Assembly (NCBI GenBank): GCA_006937955.1 | Contig: SSNP01000025.1 | Location: 3,921,686 to 3,985,685, forward strand | Length of the DNA: 64,000 bases | From: Pachypanchax playfairii | Lineage: Eukaryota; Chordata; Actinopteri; Cyprinodontiformes; Aplocheilidae | Direction of reading: 5' to 3' | Shown here: one piece after another, positions 22,301 through 36,968 of the stretch | Position numbering within the stretch: the first letter of the stretch is position 1 | How the letters are laid out: each line of letters opens with the position of its first letter | Translations under genes and position numbers: made by a program | Notes under the pieces: model-generated | Database searches by the model: none | What the model was told of the DNA's origin: nothing | Seen by the model: the letters and a program-made list of their open reading frames with translations, nothing else

Positions 22301-23637
22301 ACAGTTAGCTTTCACTCCAGCACTGAAACTTTTTGAGATACTTTGGTTCAGAAAAAAATGATGCAATGAACCATAAGTAAGAAATTGTCTGTACTTGCAT
22401 CATCTTTACATGAGCAATACTCTTAAAGCTCAAAAGTCTGCAGCTCTTTGAAATCTCTGCAGTGTTCATTCTGCTTTCATTGAGACTATTTAAGTTTTGA
22501 GTAAACAACATTGTTGGTTTCATAAACGAACTGCAGGCTGTTCACTAACATTTTCCAGAAGGGCAGCAAGTGAGAATGCAGCTATCCACATCATTTGGCT
22601 CTGCTTCATTTGAGCAGAGTGCAACAAAAGCAAAAAGCTGTTGTTCTTTATAAAACCAGCTACCAGAGATCTGAACATGGATTCCATGAGTCATCCAAAA
22701 ACTGTTTCTGTCCTTCAGGATCGGACAGCACTACCATATGTCTCCTCCCTTCAATCAGTCTCCTGCTGTGATATGTGAACAACAACAACTGTGGAAAAAG
22801 TACAGGCCAAAGTTTGAGTGATGGAAACTAAAACTGGATTTAGATTTCCTTCTTACATAAAAGCAAATCATATGTCTGCATTTAAACTAAAAAATGTGAT
22901 ACGGGACATTTTTGAGAAACTCCCAGCTTTTTTGCTTTGTTGGGAGTGTCAACGAAAAATTAAAAACATAAGAAATAACCGCTGTCAAACATGAAACAAA
23001 CATTCAGTTTCAAAAATGTAAATAACTTTTCCTTGGTTTAAGGTTGAAACGACACAAAAAGCCTTGTCACTTGAATAAAGGTGAAGGTGAGAATAAACAG
23101 GAAATCTAAAATGTTCCCAAGCTTTAAAGCTTTTCAGATTTTATCCACACAAAAGCAGGTATTTTGCTGATTTTTTTTTTTTTGTTTTAAACATTAAATC
23201 GATTTTATCACTGAACATATACTTTCATTTTTTGCTTGATAAATTATAAATTTGGGAGAATAAATAAATAAATAAATGTAGGACATCAGTCACACAGTAC
23301 AATTCAGGCTAAGATCAGTTTTGTCTTCAAACTCGTGACGTTTAATTAGTTGTCCAAAAAAATCAAACTACTGCAACTTGTCAGGAGTATAGTGGAGAAG
23401 CTCATCAACATACTATGACAGACACAAAGTTCATCACATATTTCAGCAGAGAAAAAACATTTGTCAGATATTTTGACACTTAAAATTCCTGATTTAAACA
23501 TTATCGTAAGAACACTTAAAATAACCCAAACAAGTTTCAATCTTGCCTTCATTTTAAGAACTTTGAAGAGAAGCTAACTTTTTAGATTGTACTGTTCTAA
23601 TATTAAGATCTAAATGACCATGTGGAATGTAAAGAGC
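19371..23637. other. Intergenic, nothing recognised
   Basis: 4.3 kb of AT-rich sequence with no repeat family or exon that I can name. The minus-strand frame at 19637-19960 (107 codons) has no splice borders or known similarity. A (AAAT)n run occurs in the right part, near 23262-23278. Confidence 0.4.
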
Positions 23638-23905
23638 AGGGTAGCTGTAGCTCAGGAGATGGAGCATGTCATCTGGTAACTGTAGGGTTTCTGGTTGCCA
23701 CGGAAAAAAATCACTTTGCTATTCACTCCCACCCAGAGACTCCAGCTGCCGTGCCTGTTTGGTGGTGGTCAGAGTGTGGTGGTGCTGATGGAATGGAGTC
23801 TTGCCTCATGGCTACAATATGTAGTAGTTTATCAAACATCTGAGAGTATGTGTGAATATTAATGTGAAGTGCTTTGAGACCATCAACTATTTACCAAATG
23901 TCAAA
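23638..23905 (+). mobile_element. tRNA-headed SINE
   Basis: The head GTAGCTGTAGCTCAGGAGAT, then GGAGCATGTC, resembles a tRNA A-box region (TAGCTCAG...GGTAGAGC) and is followed by a degraded B box. The tail GTGAAGTGCTTTGAGACCATC matches the GCGCTTTGAGTGGTCATTAA tail of the abundant fish SINE. The middle, with GCCACGGAAAAAAATCACTT, fits decay of the same family. Confidence 0.72.
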
Positions 23906-24445
23906 CTTACATATAGTATGTGTTCTTCTATTGTGCATAAATAATATACATTGGTTGTTTAAAATCTCTTACCTGTACATAAAACATCTCAACAATGTCA
24001 TGCATTTTTTATACATAGTAATAGATATGTATTTATTGTATATATTTATTTAGAGGAGAGAAATGCAGTTATGTACCAATAATAATAAGACAAAATCTTA
24101 GGTTTTTTTTTTTTTTACTTTTTTAATTTACTCGCTGATAATTTCTTTATGCTGCCATATAAAAAGTTAATTTTAAAGTTTGCTCAGTGAGTTGAACAGA
24201 TTGTGCAGGAGCTGGTTTGCACCACCAGGTGGCGGTGTTGACATGCCTATCTGGATGGAAACTGAGAGGTTGGGGTGGAGCCATGAAAAGTGACAGAGAG
24301 AAAAGGAAAGGGAGAGAAAAATGCAACAAAAGAGCTATAATTTTTCAGAGTAAATCTATGGACATACCGTAACTGTCATATTCTAGAACAGCTGAGGATC
24401 AGTAATACAACACAGTGATGTGTCAACTTAGAAAAGACACACCCT

Positions 24446-24480
24446 CACACACACACACACACACACCCACACACACACAC
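24446..24480. repeat. (AC)n microsatellite
   Basis: An AC dinucleotide run with one CCC interruption. Confidence 0.95.
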
Positions 24481-26076
24481 TGGCCAAATCAACACATACA
24501 TAGATTTGGAAACGCTTCAACTGGCTATAACAAAAGTCACCAAAGTTAAACAACTGCACAGGCCAGAAGATGATCCATGGATCCATGTGGTTTCCAGACA
24601 CCTGGAGCCAGCACCCCCCCCTCCCCCAAAACCTCTGTTGAGTTTCATAACTCCACAGAGTGTTTGCCCACAATGTTATTGCCTGTTAGAAACTTTAATC
24701 ATAGACACTCCCCTAAATAAAAAAGGGTTAGGGTCCCATTTATATTCAACTTTGTTGAATGTTTATGTTATTTTTTGATTCAGCACCACAAACAACCTCA
24801 AACAACACAGATACAGAGATAGTGTATATTCTTAAGGGTCTCACAAACTAGAAAATCTCATCGATTCACACCCTAAATAGCACATAGGGCCAGTAAACAC
24901 AGATTTTTAAAAAAATAAATGAAAGTATATTTTTAACATGAGGTCATGCAGTTAGACGGATGGCTCAGTTGATGTGAATTGCAACTGTGTGAATAAACTG
25001 AAATGATCTCAAATCAAATCTGAACATTATAGCATTTATTTACAGAAGTGTGACGTGATCATTGTCCACTTGACTGCAAGGTTTTCATCCAAACCAGTCT
25101 GCACAGATCCACCAGATACAGCCACAGTCTTGTGATTCTGTAGAACATGTGAGATGACAAAGCTCTCATTTAAAGATTAAACAAAAAAAATGGAAGCCAA
25201 CAAGAATGCTTGTTTTAAGGTCTGTGGAAAGAGAATGACTACTTTTCACAAAGGCATGACTTATCAGTTACGGATTCCAAGAACACACACACTGCATCAA
25301 ATTTCTAATGACAAATTTCTCACTTCTTTTCTCTGGAATGGGAAGTTGGCAAATCAGAGCAGTGTGAAACTGTAGAGTCACAAGTTGAACCATGTGATGC
25401 AGATGAGCAAAAACAACAAAGAAAGACTAAACACAAGCTTATTCAAGTTGATATGTTGCACACATGGATACCAAGGCAACACTGAAGCTTTTAAAGACAC
25501 AATAACTAGGTGTATCATAAACATCACTATTATTTATTGCCTTGATGAGCTAAACTTTTTATTGACATTTAAAATAATGACTATTATAAAATATATGATT
25601 AAAAATTACTTTATAAAATAAATGTGGTGTCAATCTGCAGAAAAGCTTAAAGAAACTGTCTGTTTTATGTACAATACTGTCAGATTTTTTTCTTTTTTCT
25701 TTACCAGTTCTGCATTATACCAGGATTAAATGGTCTAAAAATGTGTGTATACATCCTCTTAAAACTGTGTGACTTGAACACGTTTTCACTCTATATTCTT
25801 TGTTTATAGATACCAGTTTGTGTGCATGAGAAGGCTTACGCATTGTTTATGCATCTGGCCTCCGGTCGGCCCTTCAGGATTTGTCCACACTTCCATCTGT
25901 CGCCTCCTCTTACTGATAAACATCTCTTCAGTTTCTTCATCGTAAATGCCAAGAGCCTCAGAGAGAATCTAAACACTACTCGTGGAAAAAAAAGGCACAC
26001 AGCTGAGGTGGGATTTTTTTTTTGCCAAACAACTTATACTTAATATTTTCTCAGTTTAAGTTGGGCTTATTGTGCA

Positions 26077-26099
26077 ACATGAGCCATTGTGGCTCATGT
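26077..26099. repeat. Perfect 10-bp stem hairpin
   Basis: ACATGAGCCA and TGGCTCATGT are separated by TTG. It is a stable small hairpin in otherwise plain sequence. Its function is unknown. Confidence 0.85.
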
Positions 26100-28470
26100 C
26101 TTCGGGCACATCTGTCCCACATTAAGGATGACTCAGTGGCCAGTGCAGCTGTCAGCCGTCTGTAACTTTCATAACTCCTAAAGCACACAATTGCACACTC
26201 TCAAATTCAGCTCTTTTACCATAAGAAGATGTGACAGTTTTTCTTCATCTGATCTTTTTTTTTATTTCGCATAAGAGAATAAATAACTTGTAGGCAACAT
26301 TTATGCATCAGTATCTTAGAAAACCTCCATCTTTCATCTCCGTTGCGCTAACACAAACACACAAACATCAAACACACTGATCTGTTAGAGCTTATTATTT
26401 ATTTGTATTTCATGAGTGAAAAGGTGTTAGAGATTTGTAATAATAAGCAAAAAAACAATGAATTTACAGTGAACTAGTTTAGGCAACATGTGTTCTTAAT
26501 TGGCTGAAAAAGAATGAAACTTTTTTGAAGGAACATGTTTTTTTAAGAGAACATTGTTGGTAACTTTAAGGAAACTAATTTAAAAATGCACCGAAGAGGT
26601 CATGAAAGAAACAAAAAGCAGAGGATGGTGATTTGCAAATGTCTGTCCAGTAAGAAACAGATTATTTAACAGACTGCAAAGATTTATTTACTGCTAAAAT
26701 GGGTCAAACAAAAGGAGTGAAATCCCACATGAACTGAGTTCATCAATCACTGTGACTGGAAACTCAGCCTTTCTGCAAAACTAATGTCAGAACACTTTTC
26801 TCCTGCAACTCTGATGTAAGTGGATCAATCATGACCTCTGCTGATCACAAAGAAAATTACGACATGTTGGGGAAAAAAATACAATGTTTGGGAACTTCAT
26901 AACATAAATTATTGCACTATCGATATGAAGAAGCTGTTTTTGTTAAAATTATTTAATGTATAAACTTTGTGGGTATCCTAAGTTTTTAGACTGTGACATA
27001 CATTTATACGTGTTTAATTGCATGCATGACAGAGACGTGTGGACTCCCACCTTAGACCTGCTCTCCAGTCTCTTTTATTTCTAAAACAGCATGAAAAAGT
27101 AAAAGTGTGGAGTAGGAGAGCGTGAAGAGAAATGGTTCTCAGGGATTTTATTCCCTGTGCAGGAGCAAGAAAAAAGTGGTTTTGACAGGTGGGAGGTGTT
27201 AACCACTGGATCATCACAGAGCCATCCATTCAGAGAAAATAATGTGTCAAATCTTTGAAAGGTGTTCAGAAAAAATGTCAATCATAAAAGACAGGAAAAC
27301 CCAAGTGGGTAGATTTCTTCACTTCCCATTCCCTCAACTTCCTGTTCAAAAGCTATCTGTTCAATTCAAGTCTTTTTGCATGCAGCTTTTTTTTTTTTTT
27401 TGCTAATTTTTTTATCATGTGAATAGTTTCATATTCCTATAGGCTCATTCACTGTTTCTTGACAAGCTTGATCTTTTCCACATATATCTGTAATGGAAGT
27501 CTGTCTCTTTTCAGTAGACAATAAAGACACATGTCACTGCTGAAGCTGTGCATTGCTCTCTATTAGCAACTTGCCAAAAACTATTTGTCTCTTCCCTTGA
27601 AATAGGAGAATTATTCTCTGTCGGCCTGTCACAAACAACAGAAAGCTAAAAATTAAATTTTAATACTTACATGCTTGGCAAATAGAATGTCACAGCCCTT
27701 GAGTCGCGAGATGTCTTTGAAGTGTTTTGTGGAAAATGAAAACAAAAGAAAGGCTTCTGTTATGTTTCACTTTAACACAGTTAGATTCAGTTTTAGATGG
27801 GTGTTTCTATGCTGCAGCATATTTTGGTGAATCCAGACTTTTCTGAAACAACCTGTCATTGTGGAAAAAAAAAACAAGGAAAGCGAGCAAAGATCACAGA
27901 CAAATGGTCGGGTTGTGTTCACTCTTACTATGAATGATTTATTTCTGATTGCAGTGCAACAACGGCAAGAAAACAGAGTGGAAGTGGGGAAAAAATGATG
28001 AGCGCAATCATAATGCCAGCACCAGGAAACAGCACCAGGTTAGAAACAAACAGATCATCAACATTAGCAACTAAATTCTAGATTGTATTTAGATAATACA
28101 CAATTCTAGACAGATCCACTTCAGATTAAGTGATTGTAAAGGTGTCTATAGTCTGATGATGACTTTCTTGGACTTAGAAAGACCCAAAAAAAAGGACTGG
28201 AGGAAGTAGAAGTTTTACTCTTTGAACATTATTCAAATTTCCTCGTGGTTAATTTGGGAATATTCTGTTTTTCTATTTGTCAAGTTGTCATAAAAGACAA
28301 GAGAAGCTTCAGATTTCTGCCCAGTTAATATTTGTGGCAGAACCTTACCCAGCTTAGTATATGTTGGTTTTCATATTATTTGTTTTCCACATCTGTCTCC
28401 TGTGTTTTGTGGTTGGGTCATTTCAGGAAATCCTCTCAGATCATCTGAATTCTCATCTCACCGGCCTGGC

Positions 28471-28915
28471 TTCCTAAACTTTAGGATTCAATTTAAGATA
28501 TTCCATATTGTCTTTAAAGGGATAAACAACCTTTATTCCTATTAAATTAGTGAACTTTTAACCCATTGTTTGCCTTATATGTCTCTAAGGTCTTTTTATC
28601 AGGGGCTTTCAGATTAGTGGAACTACAAGAAGGAACTGTACAATTTTGTTTTAAGGTAACAGAATAGTTTTGCTCAAGGAGTTGGGAGGAGTGCTTTAAT
28701 TCACTGCTGAACACACACTTATTTTTAAAAGTGTTTACTATACCAGCTTTAGTATTTGATTTTTATATGGTTTGATTGTTTGTGACTTATGTGTTTTAAT
28801 TTCATAATAATAGTTTTTATCTTTTCTTCTTTTAAGATGTATTTATCTCTTTGTTAATTATTTCTTTTCATATATCACTTTGTCTCTTATGTTTTGCAAA
28901 GTGTTTTAAATACTC
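28471..28915 (+). mobile_element. Decayed LINE 3' end
   Basis: The plus strand reads FLNFRIQFKIFHIVFKGINN, a match to the LRIQFKIL..VFKALN segment that sits near the C terminus of many fish non-LTR retrotransposon ORFs. Further on, frames with LRSFYQGLSD then WNYKKEL fit the LRSSDQGLL...LWN region, with stops in between. An HTYFFK-like end and a TTTTGCAAAGTGTTTTAAAT tail follow. Heavily mutated and not coding. Confidence 0.62.
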
Positions 28916-31900
28916 AAAATCTCTATTTTTGCAACTTATAAAACTGAAAAACAAACTCTATTCATTTGAAGGACCTTGAATGGAAGAACAGTTTAGAAGC
29001 AGCTTTGTAAAGAATTATAAGGCTGAAAATGAAATATTTCATACACAATTTTAAATAAGATGGGAAAACAGTTTTGCTGTATATTTGAGACTTTGAAATA
29101 TCTAAATGACTAAATATGTGCAACGTTATAACATTTTAGTAAAAGATCTTCTAATTTGCCAATGTTGTACTTCTGTAATGTCTAAGTAATTACCACAAAC
29201 CTTTCCAACACCTGGTTTCTGGGTCTAAATGACCCAAGGGCAAGTCGAAGATTGAGGAAAGAAAAAGTGAATTATGTTTGAAGATTTGATGCAGTTATGC
29301 CTTAAAAAATTAGCATCTTATTAGACAAGCAATAGCCAAAAAACTTAAAAGGCTTTGCAAACATGTTAATTGCCTCCATAAACTATGTATCAGTTTTTTA
29401 TCTGCTGTTTAAGCTGACTGTGAGGTTCATTATATTTGAATGGCCACAGGAGTTTTGTGATGAAAGTAACCTTTGGATTCCTATCTGCGGTGTCCGATGC
29501 TGCCAAATCCTCTAATGTATGTGATAATGAGAGCTAACACGGCCACATCAATAATAAATGTTCCCATCTTTGATTTCTGCATGTTTTCAGCGTTGCAGAG
29601 AAATCAAACCAAACTGATGCAACCTTGACTGAAAATCTAGTTAGTGGTCCAGCACAACAAAATAAGAGTCAAAGTGGTTGCTTAGCAACAGATATATCGC
29701 TGGCCTTTCTCCAGCAGCAGATGCTGTTTGAGGATGTTTTTCATCCCATCACAGAAAATCACAGGTTGAGATGAATCAGGTTTGCTTTCTTCAGTCAACA
29801 AAATGATTAACAGAATCATTCCTGTGAGAAATTTCCATGGTAATATGGGAGGTCAGAGGTCAACATCAGAGCATTACACATTGGACACAAATGAAGATAA
29901 ATTCTGTTTAGACTGTTAAAGAGAAAAAAAAAAGGTTTGCGAGTCAGAACAAGACAGCTGCTGCCATAACTCTCATTTACTCTTAACTGCTTCTCAAAAT
30001 CAGTTCCACATTAAGAGACATGAATGAATTCCACCTGCTGACCATGATTTCATGCCTTATCTTTTTTTTTCAAACAAATCATCCCCTAATGGTCAGAACT
30101 CATACTGTCCATATGATGGCGCCATTGCTTCAAGTTAGGTTCCCTAGACGCATCTTTTTTCGTAGAACACATGGATAAATAACTCTTTTCACATCAGTAT
30201 GGAAATGATGGGAGTTTCTAAATATGGGCTTCAGTGTGTACCCTCACACTGTGGCATGAGCACTTAGGCTAGTTGATCCTTTGATGTAGCAGAAATAGGG
30301 ATGGAGGAAGGTATCATTAAGGTTTCAGAGAGGGAGCGGCAGAGTACCATCTCCATCAAAGCAGGTGCCCTCACCTTTGTATCTGCAACTACGCATGAAA
30401 GCTGCATTAAAGGAGTCTAGCCATGAGTTTTCCCATGTAACAGACAAATATGAAACATGCCTCAGATAGGAAACATTTAGTGACAAGGCAGAGATTCTTT
30501 TGGTTAGAGGTAAAAGTTTGTGCTTTGCTTTGTTCTGGTAAACCTCCACTCTGAAAGGGTTAGTTCAGATATTTAGAAGTCAGTTGCTGTGAAATTATTA
30601 TCAGTAAGGGTTTTCTTACAAGCAGTAAAAAAATTCCACCTCATTGTTTGTTTGTGGAGAAATGAAGAATGTTTCAGAGCTGCAGAAGGCCGGCAGCTAC
30701 GCAGATGTCCTCCTCTGTTTGAGCAGGTTGTAGCCGATTTAAACCACACAAACTTAAAACGTTTATATCTGCAGGATAAAACACAAAATTATCAAAATAC
30801 AGGCATCTACACTTTCAGATAACCTTGTTAAATTTGTTACTGTTTCATCAGCAAGTTAATATTTATGAGCCGATGCTGCAGTATATGAATTTGTGATAGT
30901 CTAAAACTAACAAAGACTGATACACCAGAGGAGGACGTCTGATCTGTCAGACTTTACATCTCTAAAGCTGTTTTCACATCTCTAGAAAAAAAAAAAATGC
31001 TGGGTGGCCTTTTTCTATTGCTGGTAAGAAAACTGTCACTGATAGAGACTTCACAAAAATCTGAATTCCAAATGTTCAAACTAACTATCTAAAAATCATG
31101 AATGCATAAAGAAGGACTGAAGGACAGACATTTTTATTTGATTTTTCAAAAACACTTTTAAATCGACACTGTATGTCAAAACAAGAGATCTGAAACCCTA
31201 TTCATAGGAAATAATTCATAAATTACTGACTTCAAGATGCAAAGTTGTATTTAAAAACGTTGTCGGTGATAGAAACAACTTTTCTGAAAAGTGGTTTTAA
31301 TTAAATCTAAATAGTTTGAACTCTCTTCACTATGTCCAAAATATTCATACAAATATTTTGGAGATAGTTGTGTTTCCTACTTTCAATGACATTTGACAAG
31401 CTTCTTTTATTTGGTTGTTTATTTGTAAGTAAGTTTAATTTTTAAAGTTGTTCAGTAAAAAAAGTTTAATGGATGGAAGAACTGGGAAAACATTTGAATA
31501 AAAATTACAGGTTTTACACTCTCATAAGTTAGTTGTGCAGCAGAAGAAAGGGTGGAAATTATTTTGCAAATAAGTTTAAGCAAAATTAACATTTTATTTA
31601 CATGATTAATAAATTATTTACAAATACCCAGCTGAATATGCTCACAATAAAATAAAATAATAAATGGGCAAAACATGCTTCCTTTTTCTTCCAGAATACA
31701 TAAAGTAACTATTGTTTTTCTTTCTGAACACTTTATAACTTGCTACTATTGTTTCATACAAGTTTGATATCAGATTTAGTGCAAACTTTTTGATCAAACA
31801 GAGAAGTTAACAAAATAAAATGGACTAATGACCAGAATGCAAATACTTATTTTGGCAATTTCTGTATGTTATTTACACAATTTCATTGCTGCTTTTGAGA

Positions 31901-34900
31901 AAATGTAACTTGGAAATTCTTGTTCCAACTTTATTATATCTATGATAAAATGTACAGATTAAAACATCTTATCAAATCTTGAGCCTTTTTAAATCTTTTT
32001 TTATTAAAACAGTCAAGGTTTTACTGGTTTTCTGGTCTTCAGGAAACAAAATGTCCTATGAAGTCATTCTAAAGGTTTTGTTTATTGTAAATGAAAAATA
32101 TGATAAAGTAACTAGAAAAATGCAATTTGTGAGCCACTCTAGCTAAGTGGAAAATAATAAGGGCAGGTTTCCAAAGACATTTAGAAACATGAAATCTGAC
32201 ATTAAAGTGTTTGATTTAAGTTTTTTTTTTTTGCAGGAAATTCCAGTCATATGACTTAAAGCTGTTAAAGTACAGAGAATATTTGTTCTTTATCTTTTAC
32301 ATATTTTGTAACCAAGTGCAGGATGTACGTATGTGTGAACTTCACTTCCCTTAGACAGCCTTATGTAAAAAAACAAAAACAAAAAAACTGACTATTTAAA
32401 GTAAAAGTCATAGTCTACACTTGTAAGGGTTAATTATGTTTTTAAATCTGATTGAATATTATGCAATAGTTTGCAGTTCATTTCAAACTGCAAATTGACA
32501 TATTCCAGTTTCTGCCTCAATTCACGTGGGGCATCATTTGACAGCATAATCCTTAACATATCTACATCTATATCTATATATACAGTGCAAACTTTTGGTT
32601 GTTAAAACTGTGGATTACCCATTTGACATCATGACCCTCTTGCTTTGCACTCACATTAGTCCAATCCCTTATCGCTCTCATGGTCCAGAGACACTCAGAT
32701 CAGGGCAACGAAGGGAACATTGAGTTTTATATAAATCAATATTGTGTCCCCAACACTTTGCTGCTCCTTGCACCTCAGAGAAGATTATAAAGCCCGTGGT
32801 GAGATGGTTTCTCCCCCATCATTTTTTTTCTGAAATAACAGAGAATTCAGTTGAAGAATACATATTCATGCATACATACATATATGTATAAATACAAATA
32901 TATGCAGTTGCTTGTTGTTGTCATCAGAATTAAGCTGAGTGCAATTACCTCTTGCACTTTGTGCAGTTGACTTTACTGTAAGTGAATAAGATGACAAGCT
33001 GTAACAAACATCACAGTTCAAAATGATATTCAAAGACTCCGGCCTAACAAGTGGTGAGCTTAGCAAGTCTTTCAGTTCGACAGGTATTTAGACTTAGGGG
33101 AGATGGGAACAGGTTGGATTAGATGGGATATTCTGTTGCCTAAGCAACTGCAACACTCCAGTGTGTTCGAAGAGGTTGCTTTATCTACGAGGATTACACT
33201 GGGCACAAGGGAAAAAAAAAAAAAAAAAAAAAGAGAAGCACGTTTGCTTGAAGTCAAACAGTTCAAATTCAAGGCCAAATGTTGTGTCAGAGCGGCACCA
33301 AATCCTCACTTGGTTTAAATAACAAACAAAAGAACCAAAGCTGTAAACAAGAACAAAAACAAAGTTGAATGAATCAAAGAAAAGGTGACAAGAGGCAGGG
33401 TAGAAAGATAAGAGGTGTAAAATGAGGCTAATCTATGCTAAGTCCACTCCAGACAAAAATGATCCTGAAACAGTCGAGCTGCGTACCTAAGCTCTTAGGT
33501 GAAAAGAAACTGGATTAGTTTTTTAAGCTGACAAGTGGAAACAGTAAAGTCACACGAGATGTGTCAAAATACCCAAGAGCTCCTCTAGTTTAGTGAGGTG
33601 ACGCTGGTTAATAATATTTATTTACATCTTTGTTTCATAAGTGTGTGCAAGTACATCACACAGCCTGCATGCTGATGTAATTGTTTTTGCTTTATCTTTG
33701 AAAGGACTTTGAATTTGTTGGAGCCACAGGAACTTTTGGTGGCATCCAGACAAACATCTATATTTTGCACTGCATCAACCAGGAACTGGAAGGGAAAAAG
33801 TTAAGAATTATAGAAAGGACTCGATGACTGACATCTGCAACATTTAAACAGATGCTTGGCTGGACTCATTTTTAATGAAAATAAAACTAATAAAAACACT
33901 GATATGTTTATCTTCTTCTTACATCTTTCTAATGATAATCACATTTATCATAACATTGTTTTCATACTAATGAACACAACTGTTTTCTCAGTGTTGGCAG
34001 ACAATCTGGCTCTGAACAATGTCATTTCAATACCTTTGGGTCCACATTGTGTTATCATGACCTCCGTTTGGTGTTCTGATCAGTTGATATTCACTCCAGT
34101 GTATTTCATATCACCAGTAAGGATAATCAACATGTTCATTTAGAGCTTGCTAAATTTTAAATGCACAGTTGTTTAATAATTTCTCAAATCCTATTGCTTA
34201 GTTGGATAGAAGCCACTTTAGAACTGAGACACCTGGAAACTTACTGTTGGTATTTTTCAACAGGGTTTTGAAAATTAGCACAAATATGTTTTTTTTTCAG
34301 AACACAATGGCCAATGTTGGCTAGTTTTCATTTCAAAAAAGTCAGAATAATAATCTCCACACTGTTATGAACACATAATTCTGGTTTGCAGTAAAATAAA
34401 TCCAAAGTTGCTGGTAAAATTTTGATTTTCTTTTGTTTGTTATTTTCTCCTAAAAGGCAGAAACCTGTTTTCTGATCGGGTTTTTCATACATTGATGCTA
34501 GGACACAAAAATATTGAGAATTGTTAATACTAATCAGGTTTGTGGGAGTTTAACGTACCCTTTAGAGTCAGGAAACATTTTCCACAAGGTGCTTTAAACT
34601 GATTGATTTTCTCCCCGTCTTTCATTTTTTATTACTATGTAGAAAACTAAGATTAAAAATACGAATCCATCTGAATTAACATTTATTCTGCATAAGATAG
34701 TGAAATTCATACGGTCACAGTACATTTCTGTGTACTTTTATGTTTTTAACTAGTTTAAATCTGTGCCTTGCACATTTTGGAAGAAATGCCACTCAAATGT
34801 CTCTGTGTTTTCATGCTGAATGTAAGATTAGGAATGGCCAACAGTTGCCTGAAGCTGTAAAGTGAGATAAAGACTACTCTAAGCCTCTGCTTCGTGAACA

Positions 34901-36887
34901 AAGTGTTTCTCTGAAATTATTTGGCTCATCAGGCTTCAATTACAAGTCTTAGTTGACTAATCCTGTGATGAAAATGAGCAAATATTACACTTAAACACAC
35001 GTTAGACCACAAATGGCAGCAGAACTAAATGGATTAGCCTCCTCAGAGGTGAAGTCAACAACCAGGCTGATTTGTGCATCTCTGTGAGTGCAGTGACATG
35101 TACAGTATGTGTTTGCCAAAAGCTGTAGTGAAGGGAGCAGAGATGCACAGAAGAGCTGCTTGACTCCTGCCATGTCCTCACAGAGGAGGCTTGGAAACCG
35201 AAACAACCAGTGATGTGTGGAATTTACACGACTCTGCTGTGAAATCTTCTCCCTAGAAAACCAACATAGCAGTTTTGCTACACTTGCATGTACTCATACA
35301 GATCTTCAGAGACATCATTATTTAGAAATAAAGAAATAAAAGCATCTTAAAGTAAATTAAAAAAAATCTGGTAAGCAGTCCATTAGTGTGAGAGAGTCTG
35401 CTGAGCTGAACCCTGCCTGTTTTATTTCTAATATTGTAATCTGGCCCTGAATGAAGAGCCACTGTTTATTTGGGATTCTCACCAGCGCAGAGCGTTAATG
35501 GCAAAATACAGAAAGCCACTAGATTTGAGGCCAATGGGCATAATGAGTGGTTCTCCAGTGGACATCTGGAGCTAAATGTGCACTTATAAAACACAACTAA
35601 ATACACTGAAATATTGAGAACAATATTTCAAAACTGCATATAAATGCAGAGTAACACAGATAAGAAAAGGAAGCTGGAACAAAACAAGTATCAGTCAAGC
35701 AGCTTTGAGCATCACAAACTCTTCCTTTCTTATTTTACCACAATCCTTGTTGGTCTGTGGGCTTTTTATTATTTTATATCAGGATATCTAAGAGATCAAC
35801 TTGACTTCAGGTTTCTGCTGAAGTCAAACTTCTCCTGGTTGGAGAATTCACTTGCAAAGTTTTATTTACTGTTTTTTTTTTTATTTCTAAATTTTGATCC
35901 ATGTCCTGTGTGAGTAGATGTGAGAAGCTTAACAGGGGCAGCTGTTGGTTTGCTGAGAATGGCTCAAAAACAGCTCTGAAAATATCTTTAAAAATGTAGA
36001 GTTTTCCCTGCTTTTCAAACAGTTTCAACTATAATCTAATGATAAATGTATTTTACTTATTAATATTGATTTTTGTGCCCAAAACATGTAAATATTCTGA
36101 CAGAAAATGGTAAATCATTTCCTTAATAAAGTGCAGACTATGCCTTTTTGTTTCTTACATGTCCTCAGATTGCTGGTGCATCTCATCCATTATAAACTAG
36201 TCATGAGATATGATACCTTATAGTGCTACATGGTGTATGTGTTTGTCCCAGTTCTTCAGCTTCCTTCTAACTGTAATCCCTCTACAGTTTGAAATCATAG
36301 CCAACAAATTGAGTTTACAGGGGATTCTGAATTCACATATGAGTTTACAGTTGTGAACAGTTTTTGTGCTGTGTTTGGCTCTCAACCAGTAACAGCTGGT
36401 TTCAGCCTTTGTACAACCTGAAGGGATTATTATCATTATTATTATTAGCAATTATTATTTTGACATACATTTGTGTACGTTTTTTTTTAATATATCTTGT
36501 AAAGTATAAAATGGAGGACCCACTCAGCTGATATTTAGAGTTGTGTTCACACATTATGTATATCATAGTGATGGTGAATAAACTCACCATGCAGATGGAA
36601 CATGGGGAACTGGTTTGCATGTGAAGAAAGACTTTTAATTAAGAAAAACAAGCTGATGTGGAACAATGAACACTAAAAGCATAAGGGACACATGCAGCAC
36701 ACATGGCTGTAGGAACTGACAATGAGTAAGAGGAACCAAAGCTTATTTATGGTGGGACAAGATGGTTACCAAACAAGGAGCAGTTGAGGAAGAACAGAAC
36801 AGAAAGAATTTAGTAGTTTTTTTTAGAATTTCCTTAATTATTACAATTATAAAAACTGTATCTTACAGGTGATGTATTTTAATTAAT
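28916..36887. other. Intergenic, about 8 kb, nothing recognised
   Basis: AT-rich unique sequence with several homopolymer runs. No exon or clear transposon body is visible. The 32590-32830 stretch is less repetitive and less AT-biased than its surroundings, but I cannot assign it. Confidence 0.4.
33212..33232. repeat. Poly(A) run, 21 bases
   Basis: An uninterrupted A tract. There is no recognisable retroposed body to its left. Confidence 0.9.
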
Positions 36888-36919
<32 letters not shown>

Positions 36920-36925
36920 AAACAA

Positions 36926-36958
<33 letters not shown>

Positions 36959-36968
36959 NNNNNNNNNN
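36888..36968. repeat. (AAC)n microsatellite ending in an assembly gap
   Basis: An AAC/CAA trinucleotide run with two A-rich interruptions leads straight into ten N bases (36959-36968). The gap probably marks an array too long or unstable to assemble, so true length is unknown. Confidence 0.95.

Larger units (their letters stand above)
23906..28470. other. Intergenic, nothing recognised apart from listed repeats
   Basis: AT-rich sequence with several T runs and a (AC)n run. No exon was recognised. Frames at 24506-24778 and 25822-26043 (plus) look accidental. Confidence 0.4.

Noticed and set aside
23622..23843. A 73-codon plus-strand frame
   Set aside because: It is the body of a tRNA-headed SINE, not a gene.
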